From Candidatus Aminicenantes bacterium UBA4085 (GTDB lineage Bacteria > Acidobacteriota > Aminicenantia > Aminicenantales > UBA4085), in assembly GCA_002383325.1 (NCBI GenBank), contig DFYJ01000151.1, positions 1 through 22,594 on the forward strand: a stretch of 22,594 nt of DNA, in the 5' to 3' direction. Position numbers and translations under genes: made by a program. Position 1 is the stretch's first letter; each line of letters opens with the position of its first letter. The notes under the pieces are model-generated. The model did no database searches. It was not told the origin of the DNA and saw nothing but the letters and a program-made list of their open reading frames with translations. This document shows, piece after piece, positions 14,526 to 22,594 of this stretch.

Positions 14526-17500
14526 ATGAAAAACATCCGCCGCGCCTGCCTGCTTGCCGTCCTGGCCGCCCTGGCCGTTCTCGGCCCCGCCCAAGGCCAG
14601 ACGCTCTCCCAAGCTCCCGATCCCAAGACCCCGACGCTCTATCTCGTCGGTTACGCCCACCTGGACACCGAATGGCGCTGGGACTACCCCACCACGATCC
14701 GCGAATACCTGCCCAAGACCCTGCGGACCAACTTCGACCTCTTCGAGAAGTACCCGGATTATGTCTTCAACTTCAGCGGCGCCAACCGCTACCGGATGAT
14801 CAAGGAGTACTTCCCGGCCGGCTTCGAGCAGGTCAAGAAGTACGTCGCCGCCGGCCGCTGGTACCCATCCGGCTCGTCGATGGAGGAGAACGACGTCAAC
14901 TCCCCCTCGGCCGAGTCGAACATCCGCCAAGTCCTTTACGGCACCCAGTGGTTCAAGCGCGAGTTCGGCAAGACCAGCGCCGAATACATGCTGCCGGACT
15001 GCTTCGGCTTCCCGGCCTCCCTACCCAGCATCCTGGCCCACTGCGGCCTGCTGGGCTTCTCCACCCAGAAGCTGTCCTGGGGCTCCCTGGCCCCGGTCGG
15101 CGGGCCCGACTCGCCCGAAAAGACCCCGGCCGGCATCCCCTTCAACGTCGGCGTCTGGGAGGGATTGGACGGCAAGAGCGTCGTGGCCGCCCTCAACGCC
15201 GGCGACTACACAGGCTCGGTGACCTACGACCTGTCCAAAACGCCGCCGGCGGCCAAGCCCGGCCAGCCGCAGCGCCGCAACATCATCGACTGGCCGGCCC
15301 GCATTCAGCTGAACGGCCTCGTCTCCGGGCTGTTCGCCGATTATATGTACTACGGCACCGGCGACACGGGCGGCTCGCCCAACGAGCCCTCGGTCGCCTG
15401 GATGCAGGCCCTCGTGACCAAAGGGAAGCACGCCCCTGAGCCGGGAGCCCCCGCCGTCACCGTAGGCGACGGTCCGGTTCGCGTCCTGAGCGTAACCTCC
15501 GACCAGCTCTTCCGCGACATCAGCCCCGAGGTCCGGGCCAAGCTTCCCCGCTACAAGGGCGACCTGGAGCTGACCAACCACTCGGCCGGGTCCATCACCT
15601 CGCAGGCCTACATGAAGGGCTGGAACCGGCGCAACGAGGTCCTGGCCGCCGACGCCGAGGCGGCCGCACTCGCCGCCGACTGGCTGGGAGGCCGGGCTTA
15701 TCCCAAGGCCCGGCTCAACGACGCCTGGACCCTGGTCATGGGCGGGCAGTTCCACGACATCATCCCCGGCACCAGCATCCCCAAGGCCTACGAGTACGCC
15801 TGGAACGACGAAGTCCTGGCCCTCAACCAGTTCGCCTCCGTCCAGGCCGACGCCGTCGGCTCGGTCGCCTCGGTCCTCGACACCCGCGTCCAGGGCCGGG
15901 CCGTGATCGTGACCAACGGCCTGTCTATCGCCCGCCAGGATGTGGTCGAGGCTTCCGTTTCCTTCCCGGGCGGGGCGCCCAAGGCCGTCCGCGTCTTCGG
16001 ACCCGACGGCAAGGAAGTCCCGGCCCAGATGAAGGACGGCAAGGTCCTCTTCGCGGCCAAGGTCCCACCGGCGGGATTCGCCGTGTACGACGTCCGGCCG
16101 GCCGAGACAGCCATGCCCTCAACCCTCAAGGTCGGCCCCTCCTCGCTGGAGAACGCGCGCTACCGGGTCAACCTGAACGCGGACGGCGACGTCGCCTCGA
16201 TCTTCGACAAGGCCGTCGGCCGCGAGCTGCTGGCCGGGCCGGCCCGGCTGGAGATCAAGACCGACAAGCCGGCCCAATGGCCGGCCTGGAACATGGACTG
16301 GGTCGATCAGAGCCGCGCTCCCCGGGCCTTTGTCGGCGGCCCGGCCAAGATCCGCGTCGTCGAGAACGGCCCGGCCCGGGTGGCCCTCGAGGTCAGCCGT
16401 GCGACCGAAGGATCGACCTTCATCCAGACGATCCGCCTGGCGGCCGGCGAGGCCGGACAGCGGGTCGAGTTCGCGACGGTCATCGACTGGAAGACGCCCG
16501 CCGCCCACGTCAAGGCGGTCTTCCCGCTGACGGCCAAGAACACCCAGGCCACCTACAATTGGGACATCGGCACCATCGAGCGGCCGACGAATCATGAGAA
16601 GCAGTTCGAAATGCCGTCCCACCAGTTCGTCGACCTGACCGACGCCTCCGGCGCCTTCGGGGCCACCCTCCTGACAGGCGCCAAGTTCGGCTCGGACAAG
16701 CCCGACGACCACACCCTGCGGCTGACCCTGATCCGAACCCCCGGCATCGAGGGCAACCGCGGCTACACCGACCAGACGTCCCAGGACTGGGGCCGGCACG
16801 AGATCCTCTATGGATTGGCCGGTCATGTCGGAGACTTCCGCAAGGGCGGCACGGACTGGCAGGGCTTCCGCCTGGACCAGCCCCCGTCCGCCTTCCTGGC
16901 TCCGTCCCATTCAGGCGCCCTGGGCAAGGCCCTGTCGCTGATGTCCGTTTCCAACAGCCGCGTCCGAGCTCTAGCCCTCAAGAAGTCCGAGCAGGGCGAC
17001 GAGGTCGTCGTCCGCCTGGTCGAGATGAGCGGCAAGCCGGCCGGGGGCGTCAAGGTCTCCTTCGCCGCGCCCTTGGCGGCGGCCCGCGAGATCAACGGCG
17101 TCGAGGATGCCGTGGGCCCGGCCAAGCTGGCCGGGGGGGCGCTGATCGTCGACTTCAAGCCCTTCGAAGTCCGCTCCTTCGCCGTCAAGCTGGGACCGGC
17201 CCCCGTCCGCGCCGCCGCGCCCAAATCCATTCCCGTGACGATCCCCTACGACGTCTACGCGGCTTCCCGCGACAACCAGGTTCCGATCGGCGGCTTCGAC
17301 TCCGAGGGCCGGACGCTTCCAGCCGAGATGCTGCCGGGATCGATCGACTTCGACGGCATCTCCTTCAAGCTCGGCCCCATGGACAAGCGCAGCGCCCTGA
17401 CCGCCCGCGGCCAGGTCCTGCCGCTCCCGGCCGGCGCGGCGGGACGGGTCTACGTCCTGGCCGCATCGGCGGCCGGAGATCAGAAGGCCGCTTTTAGAGT

Positions 17501-17885
17501 CGGCGACAAGTCCGTGGACCTGACGGTCCAGGACTGGGGCGGCTACATCGGCCAGTGGGACAACCGGATCTGGACGACCCGCCAGGAGGTCCAGCCGGCC
17601 CGGGAGCCCGGCGGCACCCCCCGGGTGCGGACGATCCAGGATTACGCCGGCCTCGTCCCCGGCTTCATCAAGCCGGCCCCTGTGACCTGGTTCGCCTCGC
17701 ACCGTCATCTGCAGGACGGCAGCAACGACATCTACTCTTATGCGTACCTGTTCGCCTATGCCATCGACATCCCGCAGGGGGCGACAACCCTGACCCTGCC
17801 CGACAACGACAAAATCCGCGTCCTGGCCGTGACGGTGGCGGACGGAGCGGCGCCGGCCCAGCCGGCCCACCCGCTCTATAATTAG
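14526..17885 (+). CDS. Secreted GH38-family alpha-mannosidase
   Basis: A 1119-residue protein with a Sec signal peptide (MKNIRRACLLAVLAALAVLG, cleavage near AQG). The GH38 catalytic domain shows the zinc ligands His45 and Asp47 in GYAHLDTEWRW, the nucleophile Asp158 in MLPDCFGFP (also a zinc ligand), and His410-Asp411 in GGQFHDIIPGTS. The central and C-terminal beta domains of GH38 follow. The last 200 residues add an extra beta-rich part starting about residue 895 and ending before GATTLTLPDNDKIRVL. It would release alpha-mannose from glycans outside the cytoplasm. ATG 14526 is chosen because GAGGTG and the signal peptide support it; an in-frame ATG at 14457 would put a charged tail before the signal. 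GH42 follows at once, so the two form an operon. Confidence 0.93.
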   Translation: MKNIRRACLLAVLAALAVLGPAQGQTLSQAPDPKTPTLYLVGYAHLDTEWRWDYPTTIREYLPKTLRTNFDLFEKYPDYVFNFSGANRYRMIKEYFPAGFEQVKKYVAAGRWYPSGSSMEENDVNSPSAESNIRQVLYGTQWFKREFGKTSAEYMLPDCFGFPASLPSILAHCGLLGFSTQKLSWGSLAPVGGPDSPEKTPAGIPFNVGVWEGLDGKSVVAALNAGDYTGSVTYDLSKTPPAAKPGQPQRRNIIDWPARIQLNGLVSGLFADYMYYGTGDTGGSPNEPSVAWMQALVTKGKHAPEPGAPAVTVGDGPVRVLSVTSDQLFRDISPEVRAKLPRYKGDLELTNHSAGSITSQAYMKGWNRRNEVLAADAEAAALAADWLGGRAYPKARLNDAWTLVMGGQFHDIIPGTSIPKAYEYAWNDEVLALNQFASVQADAVGSVASVLDTRVQGRAVIVTNGLSIARQDVVEASVSFPGGAPKAVRVFGPDGKEVPAQMKDGKVLFAAKVPPAGFAVYDVRPAETAMPSTLKVGPSSLENARYRVNLNADGDVASIFDKAVGRELLAGPARLEIKTDKPAQWPAWNMDWVDQSRAPRAFVGGPAKIRVVENGPARVALEVSRATEGSTFIQTIRLAAGEAGQRVEFATVIDWKTPAAHVKAVFPLTAKNTQATYNWDIGTIERPTNHEKQFEMPSHQFVDLTDASGAFGATLLTGAKFGSDKPDDHTLRLTLIRTPGIEGNRGYTDQTSQDWGRHEILYGLAGHVGDFRKGGTDWQGFRLDQPPSAFLAPSHSGALGKALSLMSVSNSRVRALALKKSEQGDEVVVRLVEMSGKPAGGVKVSFAAPLAAAREINGVEDAVGPAKLAGGALIVDFKPFEVRSFAVKLGPAPVRAAAPKSIPVTIPYDVYAASRDNQVPIGGFDSEGRTLPAEMLPGSIDFDGISFKLGPMDKRSALTARGQVLPLPAGAAGRVYVLAASAAGDQKAAFRVGDKSVDLTVQDWGGYIGQWDNRIWTTRQEVQPAREPGGTPRVRTIQDYAGLVPGFIKPAPVTWFASHRHLQDGSNDIYSYAYLFAYAIDIPQGATTLTLPDNDKIRVLAVTVADGAAPAQPAHPLYN

Positions 17886-17918
17886 GGGGACACCATACAT
17901 AACTCCCGAATACATTCG

Positions 17919-20060
17919 TTGACGGCAGCCGTCGCCATCGTGCTGCTCTGCGCGGCGGTCGGCGCCTGCCGTAACGAAACACGGCGAAGCCATGCCGCTT
18001 TGCCCGCCTCCGATCCGCTGGCCGTCCCATTCCTGCCGCCCACGGCGGACCTCAAGGCCGCTTTCCCGGCGGAGAGGCTCATGTCCGTTGGGGCCTATTA
18101 CTACCCCGAGCACTGGCCCGAGGCGCAGTGGGACCGGGACCTGGCCAAGATGGCCGAGATGGGCTTCGAGTTCACCCACTTCGCCGAGTTCGCCTGGGCC
18201 TTTCTGGAGCCGGAGGAAGGCCGCTTCGAGTTCGGCTGGCTGGACCGGGCCATCGAGACGGCCGCCAAGCACGGCCTCAAGGTCATCCTCTGCACGCCCA
18301 CGCCCGCCCCGCCGGCCTGGATGGGCGAGCGGCATCCGGAGATCTACCTGATCGATGCGGAGGGGCGCCCCCACGGCCACGGCGGCCGGGCCTGGGTTTC
18401 GCCGGCCGAGCCGGTCTTCCGCGAATACACCCGAAAAATCGTCGCGGCTATGGCCGAGCGCTATGGCCGGGATACGCGTATCTCGGGCTGGCAGATCGAC
18501 AACGAGCCTGGAGCGCCGGACGACTTCAGCCCCGCGGCCCGGACCGCCTTCCAGGCCTGGCTGAAGAGCCGCTACGAAACCATTGACAAGCTCAACGAGG
18601 CCTGGGGCGCGGCTTTCTGGAGCCTGCGCTACGACCGCTTTGAACAGGTCGTCATCCCCAATGTCTCCCTCTTCCAGGGGGACCAGACCAGCCCCCATGC
18701 CGTCCTCGACTTCCGCCGCTTCACGGCCGACGTCCAGGCGGAATACCTGGACAGGCAGGCTTCGATCATCCGGGCCGTCGCGGGATCCGGGCAGTGGATC
18801 ACGACGAACTACACCAATATCACCGACAACGCCGATCCCCGCCGCAACCGGGCCCTCGACTTCATTTCCTTCACCATGTACCCGGTCCGGGGAACGGACG
18901 AGCTCGGCCCGGACGGTTTCCGGCTCGGCTCGCCGCACCGGATGGCAAGCGCCTGCGCCTTCTACCGGCCGATCGGCGGCGTCACCGGGGTCATGGAGCT
19001 TCAGCCCGGTCAGGTCAACTGGGCCGCGATCAACCCCCAGCCCATGCCGGGGGCCATCCGGATGTGGATGTGGCACGCCTTCGCCGGAGGAAGCTCCTTC
19101 GTCTGCACCTACCGCTTCCGCCACCCGACCTACGGCAGCGAGCTGTACCACGACGGCATCGTCGGCCCGGACGGAGTGACCCCGTCGCGCGGCGGGCTCG
19201 AATTCGCCAGGGTCATCGAGGAGATGAGGCGCCTGCGAACGCTCTACGACCCGGCCGCCCAGATGCCGGAGCGGCTGGCCGCGCGGCGGACCGGCTTTCT
19301 CTGGAGCCACGAGAACCTTTGGGACCTGGACAACCACAAACAGACAAGCCTGTGGGACACCTGGCGGCACCGCTTCATCTACCAAGCCGCGGTTAAGTCG
19401 GCCGGCGCCCCGCTCGAGTTCGTGGGCGAAGAGGATGACTTCTCCCGCTTTCCCTTTCTCATCGCCCCGGCCTACCAGCTCATGGACGAAGCCCTGATCG
19501 CCAAGCTCAAAGCCCACGTCGAGAACGGCGGACACCTGGTTCTATCCTGCCGCAGCGGGCAGAAAGACAAGAACGGCCGCCTGCCCGAGACGCCCTGGGC
19601 CGGCCGTCTGCGGCCGCTCATGGGGGCGGAAGTCGAATTCCACGACGTCCTATTGGGAACGGGCCGCGGCCATGTCGGGCGAGGGAAGGCCTCTTATGAG
19701 TGGAACGTCTGGGCGGACGTCCTGAGGCCGGAGACCGGAACGACGGTCGAAGCCGAATACTCGGATCAGTTCTATGCCGGGAAGGCGGCCGCGACGGTCC
19801 GTCGGCTGGGCCGAGGCACGGTCCGCTATATCGGGGTCGAGACGAAGGACGGCGCCCTGGAACGGGAGATTGTCCGAGCCATGTACAAGGAGGCGGGCAT
19901 CGCCATCGACGACCTCCCGCCGGGAGTCTACGTCGAGTGGCGGGACGGATTCTTCACCGCGGTGAACTACTCCTCCTCGCCTGCTCAGGTCCGATCAGCC
20001 GCCGGATCGGAGATTCTGATCGGGCGGACGCCGCTCCTTCCGGCCGAAGTCCTGGTTTGA
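17919..20060 (+). CDS. GH42 beta-galactosidase-type lipoprotein
   Basis: About 713 residues from TTG 17919. The GH42 TIM barrel starts at SVGAYYYPEHWPEAQWDRDL. The acid/base is Glu196 in WQIDNEPG and the nucleophile Glu360 in GVMELQPGQVNW. The trimerisation and C-terminal domains follow (FLIAPAYQLMD, HLVLSCRSG, and the final small beta domain). The N-terminus has a hydrophobic stretch ending in VGAC, a lipobox, so it is probably anchored outside the inner membrane, unlike many cytoplasmic GH42 enzymes. The start is uncertain: TTG 17919 has no ribosome binding site and leaves no positive charge before the hydrophobic core. An upstream ATA at 17895 has GGGGG five bases before it and would add HNSRIHS. 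It follows GH38 by 33 bp or less and should be co-transcribed. Substrate: beta-galactosides or another beta-linked sugar. Confidence 0.9.
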   Translation: MTAAVAIVLLCAAVGACRNETRRSHAALPASDPLAVPFLPPTADLKAAFPAERLMSVGAYYYPEHWPEAQWDRDLAKMAEMGFEFTHFAEFAWAFLEPEEGRFEFGWLDRAIETAAKHGLKVILCTPTPAPPAWMGERHPEIYLIDAEGRPHGHGGRAWVSPAEPVFREYTRKIVAAMAERYGRDTRISGWQIDNEPGAPDDFSPAARTAFQAWLKSRYETIDKLNEAWGAAFWSLRYDRFEQVVIPNVSLFQGDQTSPHAVLDFRRFTADVQAEYLDRQASIIRAVAGSGQWITTNYTNITDNADPRRNRALDFISFTMYPVRGTDELGPDGFRLGSPHRMASACAFYRPIGGVTGVMELQPGQVNWAAINPQPMPGAIRMWMWHAFAGGSSFVCTYRFRHPTYGSELYHDGIVGPDGVTPSRGGLEFARVIEEMRRLRTLYDPAAQMPERLAARRTGFLWSHENLWDLDNHKQTSLWDTWRHRFIYQAAVKSAGAPLEFVGEEDDFSRFPFLIAPAYQLMDEALIAKLKAHVENGGHLVLSCRSGQKDKNGRLPETPWAGRLRPLMGAEVEFHDVLLGTGRGHVGRGKASYEWNVWADVLRPETGTTVEAEYSDQFYAGKAAATVRRLGRGTVRYIGVETKDGALEREIVRAMYKEAGIAIDDLPPGVYVEWRDGFFTAVNYSSSPAQVRSAAGSEILIGRTPLLPAEVLV

Positions 20061-20121
20061 CGGGAGAAATGACCAGACGGTCAATTTGTAATATCGATAT
20101 ATCTCTTATCCGCCCGTCAGG

Positions 20122-20151
20122 TTGACATCGCCGCGAGCCGGGAAGTAAACT
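20122..20151 (+). promoter_or_regulatory. Sigma70-like promoter of the winged-helix/ATPase unit
   Basis: A consensus -35 TTGACA (20122-20127) is followed after 18 bp by TAAACT (20146-20151), four of six matches to the -10 consensus. Transcription would start near 20158, about 42 bases before ATG 20200. Just upstream lie the palindrome ATATCGATAT (20091-20100) and the small inverted repeat TGACC-AGAC-GGTCA (20070-20083), which may be an operator or the end of the GH42 transcript. Confidence 0.55.
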
Positions 20152-20199
20152 GGCCTTCGTCGATTTTCCCCGCGACGCTGAAGGGACCTGACGAAAGCC

Positions 20200-20862
20200 A
20201 TGACGCCGGACCCGTCTCCGAAACAGATTCTTTTTATCTGGGTATTGCTCTTCACGGGCAACGAACCCGCCGTCTCCAAGGTCAAGCCGAAGATTTTCCC
20301 CAAGGAAAGGACCCAGATGATGGAAGCCGGCCTCATCCGGCTGGAGACGCGGGGAAGATCCAAGCATATCGTCCTGACGGATAAGGCCTGGGGCTGGGCG
20401 GCGGAGCACCTGGATGCGGCCTTCAGCCTCCAATCGCTCGCTTCGGCTCCCGCGCTGGGCGGCCTCCTGAAGAAGCTCAAGGCTTTTCTCGAGGTCCGGG
20501 AGCTGGCCCTGGCCGATTTCCTGAACCCCGCGCCGGCCAAGCCCGGGCCCGAAGCGGTCCCAAGACCGGCCGAGCCCGCCCGCGTTTCCGCGGCCGGCCT
20601 CGAAGCCGCGGTTGTGCGGGCCTACCTGCAGGCTTCCGGATCGGTCTGGAACGTCTGGGTCAAGCTGGCGGAGATCCGAAAGCGGCTGCCGGATGTGCCG
20701 CGAGCCGATCTCGATCGCGAGCTCCTGAGGCTGGAGAAGGCCAAGCGGGCCATCCTCTACCCGATCGAGGATTCCGAAGCCCTCCGGCCCGAGGACCAAG
20801 CGGCCGCCATCAACGTGGCCGGCTTCAAGCGCCACATCGTGCAGATGAGGGCTGAGGTATGA
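20200..20862 (+). CDS. Protein with two predicted winged-helix domains
   Basis: A 220-residue protein without signal or membrane segment. Residues about 6-70 read as a winged helix-turn-helix: helix KQILFIWVLLF, helix around KVKPKIFPKERTQMMEAGLI, then wing LETRGRSKHIVLTDKAWGWA. A Pro/Ala linker (about 108-125) separates a second wHTH-like unit (about 133-217) containing LEAAVVRAYLQ, VKLAEIRKRL, RADLDRELLRLEKAKRAILYP and a terminal strand HIVQMRAEV. Two winged helices suggest binding of DNA or partnership with the ATPase encoded next, whose ATG overlaps this stop (ATGA). The ribosome binding site is weak (GAAGGGA at 14 bases). The fold is judged by eye. I do not recognise a named family. Confidence 0.7.
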   Translation: MTPDPSPKQILFIWVLLFTGNEPAVSKVKPKIFPKERTQMMEAGLIRLETRGRSKHIVLTDKAWGWAAEHLDAAFSLQSLASAPALGGLLKKLKAFLEVRELALADFLNPAPAKPGPEAVPRPAEPARVSAAGLEAAVVRAYLQASGSVWNVWVKLAEIRKRLPDVPRADLDRELLRLEKAKRAILYPIEDSEALRPEDQAAAINVAGFKRHIVQMRAEV

Positions 20863-22594
20863 AAGACCTCGACGCGCTGCGGGCCGCGGACTTCGATTGG
20901 GTCCGCCACTTGGACAGCGTCTGGAACGATTACGCCTACGACGTAGCCGGCCTGCATCAGGATATTAGGCAGGAGTTCAAGGAGAAGATCGTCCTCTATG
21001 CCGCCGAGGAGAACCGCCTGTCCCCGCTCGGCTGGGTCATCGAGGGGGCCGCGGGCTCCGGCAAGACACACCTGGCCGGCGTCTTCCGCAAGCAGGCCAC
21101 CGATATGGGGGCCAACTTCGTCCTGGTGGACATGACCGACGTCCACGACTTCTGGGAGACCGTCCTGCAGGGTGTGTGGAGCTCCCTGCAGCAGCCCTTC
21201 GAGGGCGGCAAGCTGCAGTCTGAGCTTGTCCTGGAATCCCTCCTGCGGTCCTGCGGGGTCAAGAGGAGCAAGGTCCGCAAGATCGCCGATCTTTCCCCCG
21301 CCAAGCGGGAGGAGATCACCGTCCAGGTCCTGGGTCAGATCATCAAGGGCCATCCGCAGGAAGGCCAGCTCCATCAGGACGTCATCCGGGCCCTCATCCT
21401 GCTGAACTCCAACGATCTGGCCCAGAAGAACGTCGGCTTCTGCTGGCTGCAGGGGCTGGCCATCGAGGACGCCGACAAGAGCGCCTACAAGTTCAATAAG
21501 ATCCAGGCCATCCCCAGGGACATCGTGCGGGGGTTGTCCTGGGTCATGAGCCTGCGCGGCCTGACCGTCTTGGTCTTCGACCAGCTCGACGCCATCGTCA
21601 ACCAGCACCATCTGATGGCCCACGGGGCCGAGAAAGACGAGGCCTCCGAAGCCCAGCGCGCCTCCAAGGCCATCATCGAGGGGCTGGCCGGGGGGCTCCT
21701 GGCCGTGCACGACCTGATGACCAAGAACCTGGCCATTGTCTCCTGCCTCCAATCGACTTGGGATATCCTGAAGAACGTGATGTCCCCTGCGGCCGCCCGC
21801 TACGAGCCGCCCAGGCCGCTCAAACGGATCGGCGACGCGGCGGTCGCCCGGCAGCTCATCGCCGACCGCCTCGGCCCGGCCGATGCGCGGGTCGGCTTCA
21901 AGGCGCCCTATCCGACCTACCCCTTCACGGAGCTGTTCTTCGAACAGGCCGCCTCGCTCTCGCCGCGCGAGCTGCTGATGCGCTGCAACGACCACCGCCA
22001 GGCTTGCCTGCACGCCGGCAAGGTGATGGAAATCGGCCGCATCGACCTTCTCGCCGTCGTTCCGCCGGCCGCCGACGCGAGCCTGGAAGCCCTGACCGCG
22101 GACTTCGAGAGGCTGCGGGCCCAGGCCATCCCGGAAGACCTGACCCAGGAAGAGAACGAGGACGGCCTGCTGGAGAGCCTCCTGCGCTCCGCTTGCTACT
22201 GCCTCATCCGCGAGAACGGCCTGCCTCCCAGCGTGGACGCCTTGCTGGACGTGGACTTTCCCGGCGGGCGGGTCCGCCCCCTGCACGCCCGCATCAGGCT
22301 GGTCTTTCGCGACGAGAGCGACCGCGAGGAGCATTGCTGCCTGCGGGCCATCGAGCGCAGGAATGCGGTCGCCTTCCAGGCCCGTCTGAAGGCGGCCATG
22401 ACCGGGGCCGGTATCGACCGTTCGCTGAAATTTCGCCGCCTGATCGTGGTCCGGCGGGCCCCTCTGCCGCAGGGTACCAAGATGGGCCTTTTGGTGGAGG
22501 GTTTCCGCGGCGCGGGAGGCCTGCTTGTCCGCCCCGAGGAGGACGAGCTGCGCACGCTCTGGGCCCTGCACGAGCTGCGCCGCGAGCAGCGGGC
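20859..22594 (+). CDS. AAA/STAND-like P-loop ATPase, partial (runs off the window)
   Basis: 578 residues are visible with no stop before the window end. Walker A is GAAGSGKT (residues 63-70). About 170 residues later comes Walker B, LTVLVFDQLDAI with Asp241, in which the usual catalytic Glu next to Asp is replaced by Gln and a second Asp stands at 244. A sensor-1-like strand NLAIVSCLQSTWDIL follows (about 290-304). SPRELLMRCNDHR (about 370-382) resembles the lid/sensor-2 region of AAA ATPases. The C-terminal part, with strands around RARIRLVFRDESDREE-like (visible as HARIRLVFRDES) and RRLIVVRRAPLPQG, may be a separate alpha/beta domain, possibly nuclease-like, but I see no secure catalytic motif. 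It is translationally coupled to the winged-helix gene by ATGA. A role in DNA handling or conflict is an inference from this pairing only. Confidence 0.8.
   Translation, partial: MKDLDALRAADFDWVRHLDSVWNDYAYDVAGLHQDIRQEFKEKIVLYAAEENRLSPLGWVIEGAAGSGKTHLAGVFRKQATDMGANFVLVDMTDVHDFWETVLQGVWSSLQQPFEGGKLQSELVLESLLRSCGVKRSKVRKIADLSPAKREEITVQVLGQIIKGHPQEGQLHQDVIRALILLNSNDLAQKNVGFCWLQGLAIEDADKSAYKFNKIQAIPRDIVRGLSWVMSLRGLTVLVFDQLDAIVNQHHLMAHGAEKDEASEAQRASKAIIEGLAGGLLAVHDLMTKNLAIVSCLQSTWDILKNVMSPAAARYEPPRPLKRIGDAAVARQLIADRLGPADARVGFKAPYPTYPFTELFFEQAASLSPRELLMRCNDHRQACLHAGKVMEIGRIDLLAVVPPAADASLEALTADFERLRAQAIPEDLTQEENEDGLLESLLRSACYCLIRENGLPPSVDALLDVDFPGGRVRPLHARIRLVFRDESDREEHCCLRAIERRNAVAFQARLKAAMTGAGIDRSLKFRRLIVVRRAPLPQGTKMGLLVEGFRGAGGLLVRPEEDELRTLWALHELRREQR

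Noticed and set aside
16971..19535. 854-codon open frame on the minus strand
   Set aside because: It lies antisense to GH38 and GH42, both of which have full catalytic motifs. Its translation is low-complexity Gly/Arg/Asp/Val sequence typical of a high-GC shadow frame.
20757..22571. 604-codon open frame on the minus strand
   Set aside because: Antisense to the P-loop ATPase, which has Walker motifs and a coupled start. The minus frame has shadow composition.
1..22594. CRISPR arrays, tRNA or rRNA genes, insertion sequences
   Set aside because: No regularly spaced repeats, no transposase or terminal inverted repeats, and no RNA gene signature were seen on either strand by eye.

Overview
The window reads as a contiguous piece of a high-GC Gram-negative bacterial chromosome. 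Lipoproteins, an outer-membrane-like beta-barrel, and Sec signal peptides point to a diderm. An Isp-type [NiFe] hydrogenase together with secreted or lipid-anchored glycosidases suggests an anaerobic or facultative saccharolytic organism that also handles H2. An Acidobacteriota/Aminicenantes-like lineage would fit, but that is an inference from gene content; no rRNA or other marker gene is present.

Region 1 (1-5747, + strand) is a hydrogenase operon: the 3' end of a hydrogenase small subunit (hynS), isp1 (NarI-like cytochrome b), isp2 (HdrD/DsrK-like iron-sulfur protein), a small SpoIIAA/STAS-like protein, hynL (catalytic subunit), the maturation protease hynD, and a lipoate-protein ligase. 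Gaps are 1-15 bp or overlaps, so it is probably one transcript. H2 would be oxidised at HynSL and electrons passed to quinone or a thiol/disulfide partner through Isp1-Isp2. The two additions to the usual hynS-isp1-isp2-hynL order (the STAS-like gene and the lipoate ligase) are the unusual part.

Region 2 (5755-10683, - strand) reads leftward. First is a small outer-membrane-barrel-like protein with its own promoter and a weak terminator. Then comes a tight four-gene operon: lipoprotein (185 aa), lipoprotein (499 aa), radical SAM enzyme, and Gfo/Idh/MocA oxidoreductase. No known pathway is recognised. The operon converges on lplA with only 7 bp between the stop codons.

Region 3 (10760-20060, mostly + strand) is a glycan-degradation block. 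It holds a GH3 glucosidase-type lipoprotein whose reading frame is broken by one in-frame TAA, a GH38 alpha-mannosidase, and a GH42 beta-galactosidase-type lipoprotein in the same operon as GH38. A minus-strand membrane protein with a double zinc ribbon lies between GH3 and GH38. The GH3 promoter places the predicted transcript start on the GTG start codon (a likely leaderless mRNA). The GH42 gene has an ambiguous start (ATA with a good ribosome binding site versus TTG without one).

Region 4 (20122-22594, + strand) starts at a good sigma70-like promoter and holds a two-gene unit: a protein with two predicted winged-helix domains, overlapping by ATGA with a large AAA/STAND-like P-loop ATPase that runs off the window. 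I do not recognise this pair as a named system. It is the best candidate here for an undescribed DNA-associated (possibly defence) module, but the deciding genes would lie downstream.
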